DNA from: Salinigranum halophilum
GTDB taxonomy: Archaea; Halobacteriota; Halobacteria; Halobacteriales; Haloferacaceae
Assembly: GCF_007004735.1 (NCBI RefSeq)
Contig: NZ_ML660182.1
Span: 490,130-554,129, forward strand
Length of the DNA: 64,000 nt
Reading direction: 5' to 3'
Shown here: positions 32,413-40,949 of the stretch, piece by piece
Layout: each line of letters starts with the position of its first letter
How positions within the stretch are numbered: the first letter of the stretch is position 1
Position numbers and translations under genes: made by a program
The notes under the pieces: model-generated
What the model was told of the DNA's origin: nothing
The model's database searches: none
The model's input: only the letters and a program-made list of their open reading frames with translations

Positions 32413-34155
32413 ATGGGACAGAACACGAACGTCGCGACTGGGACGGCTCGGCTCAAAGAGTTCACCGACTCCGTCTGGGAGTCGTACCAGCGGATGCCGA
32501 TGCAGATCGAACGGTACCTCCTCTTGGTCGTCTCTCCGGCCGTGCTGTTCTTCCTCCTGTTGACAGTCGCGGCGGTCGTGCTCCCGCTCCCGCTTTTGGT
32601 TCGGCTCCCGATATTCTTCCTCGGAATGCTCTTGATGGCGACGGCGGTCCTCTACCCGCGGCTCCTCGTCGAACAACAGCGCCGCGGCCTCGAGAACCAA
32701 CTCCACCTCCTCATCACGCACATGACCGTGCTGTCGACGACGAACATCGACCGGGTCGAGGTCTTCCGTGCGCTCTCACGCGAGCGAGAGTACGGCGAAC
32801 TCGCGACAGAGATGAACCGCATCGTCCAACTCGTCGACACGTGGAACCAGTCGCTCGACGACGCGTGCAAGCGCCGGGCCCGGGAGGTGCCGTCGAAGCC
32901 GATGGCTGACTTCCTCGACCGCCTCGCGTACTCGTTAAACGCCGGCCAGGGCATCGACGACTTCCTCCTCGGCGAGCAGGAGGCGATGATCCAGTCGTAC
33001 ATCACCGTCTACGAGGGCGCACTGGAGAACATCGAGGTCATGAAGGACCTCTACCTCTCGATGATCCTCTCGATGACGTTCGCGCTCATCAACGCCATCG
33101 TCCTCCCCATCCTCACGGGGATGGACGCCACGATGACCATCCTCGCGGTCATCATCATGTTCGTCTTCGTCCAGCTGGGCTTTTACTTCGTCATGCGGAC
33201 GATGTCGCCGTACGACCCGCTGTGGTATCTCCAGGACGAGTACCGCACGAAACCCGTCCGGCAGGTCGACATCAGCCTCTACGGCGCGGTGGGGCTGTCG
33301 TTCATCCTCATCCTCGCGCTCGCGCTGGGGACGCTCGGGGTCACTCCCGTCGGACAGGCGATGCGCGGGGTCCTCGTCGGCGTGCCTATCCCCATCTTGA
33401 TGGCAGCGCCGTTGACTCCGCTCGCGATCCCCGGCATCCTCGCTCGGCGTCAGGAGAACTCCATCAAGGGGCGAGACGGCGAGTTCCCCGGGTTCATCCG
33501 CGCGCTCGGCTCCTCCGAGAGCGCGAAGCAGGCGACGACGTCGGCGGTGTTGCAGACGCTCCGGAAGAAGGACTTCGGCACCCTCTCGGCCGACGTGAAC
33601 CGGCTGTACACCCGGCTGAAGATGCGCATCGAGCCCACGCGGGCGTGGTTCTACTTCACCGCCGAGAGCGGGTCGTATCTCATCCAGAAGTTCTCCGAGA
33701 TGTACCTCGTCGGACGGCAGATGGGGGGGAGTCCGAAACAGCTCGGCGAACTCATCAGCCGGAACATGAACGAGGTGCTTCAGCTCCGCCGACAGCGACA
33801 GCAGGCGACCGTGACGCTCATCGGTGTCCTCTACGGCATCACGGCGTCGGCCGCGTTCGCCTTCTTCATCGGGCTGGAAGTCGTCGAAATCCTCGTCGAC
33901 ATCTCCGCGCAGATGGACCTGACCGGGACGAACGTCGGGACGATCATCCACGCCGGCGTCTACGACGTCCCGACAATCGAGTACCTCCTGACGCTCATCA
34001 TCCTGTTCAACGCGCTGTTGTCCTCGCTGATGATCCGCGTCGTCGACGGTGGTCACAAGGCGAACTCCTACCTCCACTTCGTCGCGCTGGCGTGGATCGG
34101 GAGCATCCTGGCCGTCGTGACCTCACACCTCGCGGGAGCACTGATCTCCGTATGA
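32413..34155 (+). CDS. arlJ: archaellum platform membrane protein ArlJ
   Basis: This 580-residue polytopic protein of the T2SF/TadC platform family has an N-terminal helix pair (about 30-75), cytosolic T2SF-like segments that bind ArlI, and two further helix groups (about 210-355 and 465-580). It anchors the filament base in the membrane. It starts 3 nt after arlI, and its stop overlaps the cheF start. Confidence 0.95.
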   Translation: MGQNTNVATGTARLKEFTDSVWESYQRMPMQIERYLLLVVSPAVLFFLLLTVAAVVLPLPLLVRLPIFFLGMLLMATAVLYPRLLVEQQRRGLENQLHLLITHMTVLSTTNIDRVEVFRALSREREYGELATEMNRIVQLVDTWNQSLDDACKRRAREVPSKPMADFLDRLAYSLNAGQGIDDFLLGEQEAMIQSYITVYEGALENIEVMKDLYLSMILSMTFALINAIVLPILTGMDATMTILAVIIMFVFVQLGFYFVMRTMSPYDPLWYLQDEYRTKPVRQVDISLYGAVGLSFILILALALGTLGVTPVGQAMRGVLVGVPIPILMAAPLTPLAIPGILARRQENSIKGRDGEFPGFIRALGSSESAKQATTSAVLQTLRKKDFGTLSADVNRLYTRLKMRIEPTRAWFYFTAESGSYLIQKFSEMYLVGRQMGGSPKQLGELISRNMNEVLQLRRQRQQATVTLIGVLYGITASAAFAFFIGLEVVEILVDISAQMDLTGTNVGTIIHAGVYDVPTIEYLLTLIILFNALLSSLMIRVVDGGHKANSYLHFVALAWIGSILAVVTSHLAGALISV

Positions 34156-35192
34156 GCGACGCCCCACAGACATCGAACACGGACTCGGACTCGGCCACGG
34201 CTGCGGAGACGACGGAGAGCCAACGGAAACAGCAGGCCGCGACGGAGGCCGTCCAGCAGGAGAAGCAGGCCCGGCAGAACCTCAAGCGGACGAAGTCCGG
34301 TGAGACGATCATCGTCGACTTCGTCGCGAACTTCGTCGCCGGCGGCTCGGGGACCTTCGAACCCCTCAAGGGGCGCGTCCTGATGAGCGACCGACGACTC
34401 ATCCTCGCGACGTCGGACTCGAAGACGGTCGTCCCGCTCACCTCGGTGTTCGACGTCGCCGTCGGCCAAGTCCCTCCGGAGGTCGAGGAGTTCTTCGACC
34501 ACACCGTCCTGGTCGGCTACGTCGTCAACGGCGTCCGCCGGACGACCGTGGTCGGCGGCGACCGCGAGACCATCGAGAAGTTCTCCGTCCTCCTCTACCG
34601 GGCGACCCTCCGCGGCTCCGTCGTCGCCCTCAAACACCCGGCGAAGGTCGGCGGCCGGTTCCAGGACGAGCCCGTCCGTGAGGTGGGGCTGCGACTCGAC
34701 ACCGACTCCGTCTCGTTCCCCGGAACCGAAGAGCTGACGCTCAGCGACGAGGTGTTCCGCATCGACCTCGGAAACATCGTCTTCTTCGAGGTGCTCGAGC
34801 GGACGGTCCTCGAGGAGAGACGCCTCGTCCTCTCGGTCCAGCACGTCACTCAAGAACAGACCGTCACGACGGAGGTGTCGATGGGGTCGCGGCGGAAGAT
34901 GAACATCCTCGGCCGCTACCTCCGACAGATGTATCACTACCTCGTCTCCGACGTCCGGAACCTCGACGTGAGCGAGGACGCCCTGGAGGTGCTCGTCGGT
35001 ATCTACTCGATGGCAGGGGTGGGTGGCGAGGTCGACCTCGCCCCGATGCTCGGGCTCGAAGCGGCAGAGCTCACGGCCCACCTCGAGTCGCTGTCCGACG
35101 ACGGACTCATCGAGAGCGTCGAACCACCACACGACCTCACGCCGCAGGGGCAGTTCCTCATCAACGAGCGGTTCGAGGACATCAACTTCTGA
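34152..35192 (+). CDS. cheF: chemotaxis adaptor CheF linking CheY to the archaellum
   Basis: This 346-residue archaeal CheF-family protein has a disordered, charged N-terminus (1-45) and a PH-like beta domain (about 50-170, with GRVLMSDRRLILATSD). A second beta domain and a C-terminal winged-helix-like part (about 290-346, GLEAAELTAHLESLSDDGLI) follow. CheF binds CheY-P and the ArlCE ring and is specific to archaea. The 4-bp overlap with arlJ means this adaptor is translated as the last gene of the motor operon. Confidence 0.9.
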   Translation: MSDAPQTSNTDSDSATAAETTESQRKQQAATEAVQQEKQARQNLKRTKSGETIIVDFVANFVAGGSGTFEPLKGRVLMSDRRLILATSDSKTVVPLTSVFDVAVGQVPPEVEEFFDHTVLVGYVVNGVRRTTVVGGDRETIEKFSVLLYRATLRGSVVALKHPAKVGGRFQDEPVREVGLRLDTDSVSFPGTEELTLSDEVFRIDLGNIVFFEVLERTVLEERRLVLSVQHVTQEQTVTTEVSMGSRRKMNILGRYLRQMYHYLVSDVRNLDVSEDALEVLVGIYSMAGVGGEVDLAPMLGLEAAELTAHLESLSDDGLIESVEPPHDLTPQGQFLINERFEDINF

Positions 35193-35286
35193 CCGCGACG
35201 CGCTCGGGCTGATTCTCGCTCGTGGAGCCGTGCGGCTCGGAGGGGTGGAACGAACGAAAAAGGACAACGTGTCGTCCGCGCGCTCG
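35193..35286. terminator. putative bidirectional terminator between convergent cheF genes
   Basis: A GAGCC/GGCTC hairpin lies at about 35224-35238 after the rightward cheF. On the minus strand a T5 run at 35257-35261 follows the leftward cheF stop by about 26 nt. Short T-runs can suffice for termination in archaea. Confidence 0.35.
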
Positions 35287-36150
35287 TTACTGGTCGGAGA
35301 TGACGTCGCTCGCGATGCTCCGCCCGCGGGCGTTGAGCGTCACCTCGTGTCTGATACGCACCTCGTTGAGGACGTCGTGGTCGATGAGCCGGACGTAGAG
35401 CTCTTCGACCTCGTCGACGTCGACACCGAGAAACGAAGGGATGTCGAACGGCGAGACACCGGAGTACAGCGCCGTGAGGACCTGCTTGTCGGTCTCCGAG
35501 AGTTCGAGCGACACCTCCGACTGCTCTTCGCCCTTGCGGAGGAGCGACTCGAGGAACGACATCTGCCGGTCCGACCCCGCGATGTACGTCTGAACGCTCG
35601 TCTCCTCGTCGGAGTGTTCGACCTCGACGACGAGCCGGCTGTCGTCGATGATGGTTCGTCGCCCCGTCGTGATATCGCCGATGTCGTCGAGCCGAATCTC
35701 GACGAACGTACCGCTCACGGTGGCCATGCTCACCGCCTCCGGTTCGACCTTCAACCGGGAGCGCTCCCACTCCGTGTTCTGGACGACGCCGCCCTCGACG
35801 GCCGGGTGGCGGGCGAGGAACGTCCCCTCGTTCAACACCGCCCCGTAGAACTCCTGTTCGAACTCCTCGAACTCCTTCGGGGCGACGAGGATGACGCCGC
35901 TGGGGATGCGAACCGAGAGGTACTCCGAGACGCTCGCGACCTCCTGGTTGACGTCGACCCGCCCCTCCAGTCCCTCGATTGCCGACAGCGGAATCGTCTG
36001 CTTGCCACCGTTGCCCGCCAGGATGAGTCGTCTGTTCGACAGGAGGATGCGACCGCTCGCCCACGTGGCGTCGTGGATCTCGTGGCCGTTCTTTTCGGCT
36101 CGCAGGAACCGTCCGTGCGTGTCGGACAGTTTGTACTCACCCCGTTTCAT
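35287..36150 (-). CDS. cheF: second CheF-family chemotaxis adaptor
   Basis: This 287-residue paralogue of the preceding CheF has the same PH-like start (GRILLSNRRLILAGNGGK), a central beta domain and a C-terminal winged helix (PFDIPSFLGVDVDEVEEL). It lacks the long disordered N-terminus. It is the last gene of the leftward cheB-cheA-cheR-cheF operon, so the two adaptors are controlled separately, one with the motor and one with the signalling enzymes. Confidence 0.88.
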   Translation of the reverse strand: MKRGEYKLSDTHGRFLRAEKNGHEIHDATWASGRILLSNRRLILAGNGGKQTIPLSAIEGLEGRVDVNQEVASVSEYLSVRIPSGVILVAPKEFEEFEQEFYGAVLNEGTFLARHPAVEGGVVQNTEWERSRLKVEPEAVSMATVSGTFVEIRLDDIGDITTGRRTIIDDSRLVVEVEHSDEETSVQTYIAGSDRQMSFLESLLRKGEEQSEVSLELSETDKQVLTALYSGVSPFDIPSFLGVDVDEVEELYVRLIDHDVLNEVRIRHEVTLNARGRSIASDVISDQ

Positions 36151-36151
36151 G

Positions 36152-36961
36152 TCAACGTGCGTTTCGGTAGATCCGAAGGCGCTTCTCGACCGGCTCGAAC
36201 CACGACCGGCAGTCGGCGGGGACGGTCTCCGTCATCCCGATGGTGAGGTAGCCGTCGGGCCGGAGGCCGGAGCCGAGCGTCTCGAACACGGCGCGTTTGG
36301 CGTCCGAATCGACGTAGATGAACAGGTTCCGACACAGGATGAGGTCGAACTCGTCGGGCGGGGACTGCCTGATGAGGTCGTGCCGACGGAAGTCGACCAT
36401 CCGCCGCACCGCCCGCGAGACGCGGTACGAATCCCCGTCTCGGTCGATGTACCGCTCGTAATCGCCGATGGGTGCGAGTTGCTCCTCCAGGTCGTTCGTC
36501 TCGGAGGCGTGGTACTCGCCGCGGTCGGCCTTCCGGAGGATCTCGCGCTTGATGTCCGTTCCGACGATGCGCACCCGGTCTTCGCGAACCTGGGGGTCGT
36601 CGTGTGCGAGCATCGCTAGCGAGTACGCCTCGCGGCCGTCCGAACAGGCCGCGCTCCACACCGTCGTGCGGCCCGAGGCCGTGAGGTCGCGAAGCACCGG
36701 CCGGAGCGCCTCCCACACGTCGGGGTTGCGAAAAAAGGAGGTGACGTTGACGCTCAGCGTGTCGAGCAGCGCCTGCTTCTCGTCGTCGTCGGATTCGAGC
36801 AGGCGCTGGTACGTGCGGTACTCCTCGGTGTCGTTCCGGCGCATCCGTGCCGAGATGCGTCGGTCGAGGTACGCGTCGTTGTACATCGAGGTGGCGAAGC
36901 CCATCGACTCTTCGATGTACGCGAGGAGGCGGTCGAAGCCGCGGCCCCTGGCGGTGGCCAT
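36152..36961 (-). CDS. cheR: chemoreceptor methyltransferase CheR
   Basis: This 269-residue SAM-dependent methyltransferase has an N-terminal helical CheR domain (about 1-75) and a catalytic domain containing VTSFFRNPDVWE, the SAM loop WSAACSDGREAYSLAM and DLILCRNLFIY. It methylates Glu residues of chemoreceptors. The start overlaps the cheA stop by one base. Confidence 0.93.
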   Translation of the reverse strand: MATARGRGFDRLLAYIEESMGFATSMYNDAYLDRRISARMRRNDTEEYRTYQRLLESDDDEKQALLDTLSVNVTSFFRNPDVWEALRPVLRDLTASGRTTVWSAACSDGREAYSLAMLAHDDPQVREDRVRIVGTDIKREILRKADRGEYHASETNDLEEQLAPIGDYERYIDRDGDSYRVSRAVRRMVDFRRHDLIRQSPPDEFDLILCRNLFIYVDSDAKRAVFETLGSGLRPDGYLTIGMTETVPADCRSWFEPVEKRLRIYRNAR

Positions 36962-39156
36962 CAGTCTGCCCTCCCACCGTCGGCGGCCAGTTCGGTGTAC
37001 GTCCGCGAGGTACCACCCGTGTCGGGGCCGTCGAGCGTCCCGATGTCGAGGATGGGGATGACGTTCCCGTCGCCGATGACGGCCGTGCCGGAGAGCCCCT
37101 CCGAGTTCGAGAGCGGCCCCTGCAGCGGGGTCACGACGACCTCCTCCTGCCGGGTGACGCCGTCACACCACAGCGCGACCTGTCGGTCCTGCGGACGGAT
37201 GCGGACGACCATGCCCGCCTCCGGCCGCTCCGCTCGTATGCCGAGGGCATCGCGTAGGCGGATGAGCGGGTACACCCGGTCGTCGTGGACGACCACCTCG
37301 TCGCCGTTGATGGTGTCGACGCGGGTCTGTCGAGCCACCTCGTCGATGTACTTGATGGGGACGCCGAACTGTCGGTCGCCGACCAGCACGAACAGCACCT
37401 TGATGATGGCCACCGAGACGGGGAGTCGGATCTTGAACGTCGTGCCGTCGCCGAGCGCGGAGTCGACCGACACCGAACCGTCGAGCGCCTCGACGGTCGT
37501 CTTCACGACGTCCATCCCGACACCCCGTCCCGAGACGTCGGTGATCTGTTCGTTCGTCGAGAAACCGGGGTGGAAGATGTAGTCGAACACCTCCTCGTCG
37601 GGGAGCGCCGAGATGGCCTCGGCGGACGTGACGCCTTTCGAGACGGCCTTCTCGCGGATGCGGTCGACGTCGAGGCCGCCGCCGTCGTCGGACACCTCGA
37701 TGACGACGGTGTCGTGTTCGCGGCGAGCCGACAGGGTGACGACGCCCTGTTCGGGCTTTTCGGCTTCGACCCGCTCTTCGGGCGGTTCGATGCCGTGGTC
37801 GACGGCGTTCCGGAGGACGTGCATCAGCGGGTCGGATATCTCGTCGAGGATGGTTCGGTCGAGCTCGATATCCGCCCCTTCGACGCGGAAGTCGACGCGC
37901 TTGTCCTGTCCGCGCGCGAGGTCGCGCACGAGCCGCGGGAACTTGTCGAACACTTTCTTCAGCGGGATGAGCCGCATGTCCATCACCGTGTTCTGGAGGT
38001 TCGAAGAGATCTTGTCCAGTTCGTCGAGCGTGTCGACGCCGTTCGTCTGTTCCTCGCCGATGGCCTGTCGGAGCTTGATACGGGAGGTGACGAGCTGTTC
38101 GACCAGTTCGTGCAGTTCGTCGAGTTGGTCGACGTCCACGCGGACGGACTTCACCTCCGCGATGCGACGCTCCTGCCCGGCGTCCGTCTCCTCCGACGCT
38201 TCGGCGTCCCCGCCCGCCCCGCCGTCGGCACCGGTCGCCGTGTCGGCCACGTCAGTCGGTTCGTCCCCGCCGTCCCCATCACCGTCGCCGAGTGACCCGC
38301 CGGCTCGGGTGATGGCCGTCGAGACGTCTGTGACGACACAGCCGGAGACGGCCCACAGGTCGTCGAACGTCTCTTCGACCGCCTCGCCGTCGGCGGCGTC
38401 CGCGACGAACAGTTCGACACGGTCGTCGAACGCGCCCTCTCTGACCGCCTCGAGCGAGGGACTCGCGCCGACGACCGCGACGTCGTCGGGGATGCCGTCG
38501 AGGAAGATTCCCGCGTCGACGCTCTTCATCTCGCCCGTCGTGAGCGTGACGTCGAGGTGGTAGAGGCTGTCGTACCCCGCGAGTTCCTCGGCTGGGATGG
38601 TCTCTCTGGCCGTATCGATGTGTTCGGCCCGCTCGGCCGGGACGTCGTCGTCGACCAAGTCCTCCATGCCACCGACCTCCTCGATGTCGTCGACAGCGTC
38701 GGGTGGGGCCGCCTCGTCCACCTCGGTCCCGTCGCTCCCGTCGTCCACGCCGAGTGTCGTCTCCCCGTCGTCACGACCGTCGCCTTCGGCCGCCGCCCGG
38801 AGCGCCGTGACTGTCGCCTCGGGGTCGATGCTCGTCTCGCCGTTCTTCTCGATGTCGTGGAGGATGTCGACGATGAGGTCGACGCCGTCGAAGACGAGGT
38901 CCATCCGCTCGGGGGTGACGTCGAGGCCGCCCTGCCTGACCTCGTCGAGGAGGTCCTCGACGGCGTGGGCGACGGTCGCCGCCGCGTCGAACCCCATCGC
39001 GCCGAAGTTCCCCTTCAGCGTGTGGGCACGCCGGAAGATGTCGTCGATGGCCTCGTCGTCCTCGGGGTTCGACTCCAGCGTGAGCAACGAGTTGTTGAGT
39101 TGCGTGATGCTCTCTTCGCTTTCAGTGATAAACGCCTGGTAGAGTTCTTCGTCCAT
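36961..39156 (-). CDS. cheA: chemotaxis histidine kinase CheA
   Basis: This 731-residue protein has the full CheA plan: an Hpt (P1) domain with phosphorylated H45 in FRRAHTLKGNFGAMGF, an acidic linker and P2-like region (about 125-300), and a P3 dimerisation helix pair (about 335-400). The P4 ATPase follows with N-box LRNAVDHGIEPPEER, DDGGGLD and GRGVGMDVVK, then a C-terminal CheW-like P5 domain (about 580-715). It phosphorylates CheY and CheB under receptor control. Confidence 0.95.
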   Translation of the reverse strand: MDEELYQAFITESEESITQLNNSLLTLESNPEDDEAIDDIFRRAHTLKGNFGAMGFDAAATVAHAVEDLLDEVRQGGLDVTPERMDLVFDGVDLIVDILHDIEKNGETSIDPEATVTALRAAAEGDGRDDGETTLGVDDGSDGTEVDEAAPPDAVDDIEEVGGMEDLVDDDVPAERAEHIDTARETIPAEELAGYDSLYHLDVTLTTGEMKSVDAGIFLDGIPDDVAVVGASPSLEAVREGAFDDRVELFVADAADGEAVEETFDDLWAVSGCVVTDVSTAITRAGGSLGDGDGDGGDEPTDVADTATGADGGAGGDAEASEETDAGQERRIAEVKSVRVDVDQLDELHELVEQLVTSRIKLRQAIGEEQTNGVDTLDELDKISSNLQNTVMDMRLIPLKKVFDKFPRLVRDLARGQDKRVDFRVEGADIELDRTILDEISDPLMHVLRNAVDHGIEPPEERVEAEKPEQGVVTLSARREHDTVVIEVSDDGGGLDVDRIREKAVSKGVTSAEAISALPDEEVFDYIFHPGFSTNEQITDVSGRGVGMDVVKTTVEALDGSVSVDSALGDGTTFKIRLPVSVAIIKVLFVLVGDRQFGVPIKYIDEVARQTRVDTINGDEVVVHDDRVYPLIRLRDALGIRAERPEAGMVVRIRPQDRQVALWCDGVTRQEEVVVTPLQGPLSNSEGLSGTAVIGDGNVIPILDIGTLDGPDTGGTSRTYTELAADGGRAD

Positions 39157-39157
39157 G

Positions 39158-40243
39158 TTAGCTCCTCAGTGTGTGCAAGATCCCCTCCGCGACACCGTGG
39201 GCGGGGAGGACCTCGTCGGTGTGTCCCGCCTCGATTGCTCGCTTCGGCATCCCGAAAATCGCCGACGTCCGCTCGTCCTGTGCGATGGTCGCCCCGCCCG
39301 CGCGCTTGACCGCCCCCATGCCGTCGACGCCGTCGCGTCCCATCCCGGTGAGCAGCACCGTCGTGAGCGGGCCGCGGACCACGTCGGCGGCCGACGACAT
39401 GGTGTGGTCGATGGCCGGCTTGACGCCGTGGAGGCGGTCGCCGCCGCGGAGTCGAAGCCGGAGTCTGTCGGCTCTGTCGTCGTCGACGAACAGGTGCGAA
39501 CCGCCCGGTGCGACCCGGGCCTGGCCTGGTCCGATTCGCTCGCCATCCTGCGCTTCGCGGACCTCGTAGCCGCAGCGACCGTCGAGGCGCTTCGCGAACC
39601 GACCGGTGAACCCCTCCGGCATGTGCTGGACGACGAGGATGCGGAGCCCCGCCTCCCGTGGGAGGCCGGTGAGCACCTCCTCGACCACGTTCGGCCCGCC
39701 CGTCGACGCACCGATGATGACCGTCCCGCCGTCGGGGAGCGACCCGGGGGCGACAGCACCGCCCGCCGGGCCCGCTGCCGACGGTGTCCGTGTCACTTGC
39801 GTCGGCGCGGCCGTCCGCTCTCGGGCCGTGAGGTCGACGGCAGCGGCCGACCGGACCTTGTCGACCAGTTCGCGCTTGACCCGCGGCATCTCCGAGGTGA
39901 CCTCGCCACCCGGCTTCGTGACGAAGTCGACGGCCCCACGGTCGAGCGCCTCGAACGTCACGTCGGCGTTCTCCTCGGCGTGCGCCGACAGCATCAGTAC
40001 GGGCGTCGGGCGGGTCGACATGATCTCCTCGACGGCCTCGATTCCGTTCTTTCGCGGCATCTCGATGTCCATCGTCACCACGTCCGGGTCGTGTTCGGCG
40101 ACGACATCGACGGCCGCGACACCGTCTTCGGCGTCGGCGACGACGTCGATTCCGCCGTCTTCGAGGAGTTTCGTGATGAGCGTCCGCATGAACCGCGAGT
40201 CGTCGACGACCACCGCCCGCGTCGTCCCCGCAGCCACGCTCAT
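39158..40243 (-). CDS. cheB: protein-glutamate methylesterase CheB
   Basis: This 361-residue protein has an N-terminal receiver domain with phosphoacceptor D59 (VVTMDIEMP) and a C-terminal methylesterase/amidase domain. The triad is S180 (IIGASTGGP), H207 (VVQHMPEGF) and D304 (LTGMGRDGVDG). It removes methyl groups added by CheR. ATG 40243 starts the receiver fold; the upstream open frame is not protein-like. It ends 1 nt before cheA and heads the operon. Confidence 0.94.
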   Translation of the reverse strand: MSVAAGTTRAVVVDDSRFMRTLITKLLEDGGIDVVADAEDGVAAVDVVAEHDPDVVTMDIEMPRKNGIEAVEEIMSTRPTPVLMLSAHAEENADVTFEALDRGAVDFVTKPGGEVTSEMPRVKRELVDKVRSAAAVDLTARERTAAPTQVTRTPSAAGPAGGAVAPGSLPDGGTVIIGASTGGPNVVEEVLTGLPREAGLRILVVQHMPEGFTGRFAKRLDGRCGYEVREAQDGERIGPGQARVAPGGSHLFVDDDRADRLRLRLRGGDRLHGVKPAIDHTMSSAADVVRGPLTTVLLTGMGRDGVDGMGAVKRAGGATIAQDERTSAIFGMPKRAIEAGHTDEVLPAHGVAEGILHTLRS

Positions 40244-40345
40244 CGACACCTCTCGACAGCGCGTCCAGTGTGCCGGCCGCTCCCATGCGGGAGCGCTCGG
40301 CGTGACGGTCCGATTCGCATCTCTGTCCGTGCTTCGACGATACGC

Positions 40346-40353
40346 TACATAAA
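40346..40353 (-). promoter_or_regulatory. TATA-like element upstream of cheB
   Basis: TTTATGTA on the minus strand lies about 105 nt upstream of cheB, implying a leader of roughly 75 nt if used. Confidence 0.3.
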
Positions 40354-40459
40354 CACACCTCGGCGACAATCAGTTGTGATAACGCTAGGGGTAGGTTTAG
40401 GTAGCGACTCACCGACCGCTGCGATAACAGGCGCGCCGACGCGTCAGACAGCCAGACCC

Positions 40460-40939
40460 ATGCACTCCCAGAAGACCCCGACGAACCCCCAGCCCGCGGC
40501 GCACGACCACGAGGAGGCAGAGAGCGCGACGGAGATTCAGGTGCTTGAGTTCAAACTCGGTTCCGAGACGTACTGCGTCGACATCGACTACGTCTCCGAG
40601 ATCGTCGACAAGGGCTCGCTCACCACGGTCCCGAACGCGCCCCACTACGTCGACGGCGTGATGGACCTCCGCGGGCGGACCACCTCCATCGTCAACCCGA
40701 AGAGCCTGCTGAACATCCGCGAGGAGAGCGAGGCCAAGCGGATTATCATCTTCGACTCCGGTGGCTTCGAAGACGACGCCGCCATCGGCTGGGTCGTCGA
40801 CGAGGTGTACCAGGTCGTCCGTGTGTCGATGAACGACGTGGAGAAGCCGCCGCTCGACAACGACCCGTCCATCGAGGGAATCATCAAACGTGACGACGAA
40901 CTCGTCATCTGGATCTCACCCGTCGCGGCGCTGGGGTGA
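40460..40939 (+). CDS. cheW: chemotaxis coupling protein CheW
   Basis: This 159-residue protein is a single CheW SH3-like double-barrel domain preceded by an acidic tail of about 25 residues. Features include LEFKLGSETYCVDIDYVSEI, the conserved DLRGRTTSIVNPKSLL and VVDEVYQVVRV. It couples chemoreceptors to CheA. It is transcribed divergently from cheB. ATG 40460 is the first start compatible with the domain. Confidence 0.93.
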   Translation: MHSQKTPTNPQPAAHDHEEAESATEIQVLEFKLGSETYCVDIDYVSEIVDKGSLTTVPNAPHYVDGVMDLRGRTTSIVNPKSLLNIREESEAKRIIIFDSGGFEDDAAIGWVVDEVYQVVRVSMNDVEKPPLDNDPSIEGIIKRDDELVIWISPVAALG

Positions 40940-40949
40940 GCCGGCGCGA

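Noticed and set aside
30295-32721. Two long minus-strand frames across arlH, arlI and arlJ
   Set aside because: Both cross gene junctions of a well-defined archaellum operon and show no protein-family features.
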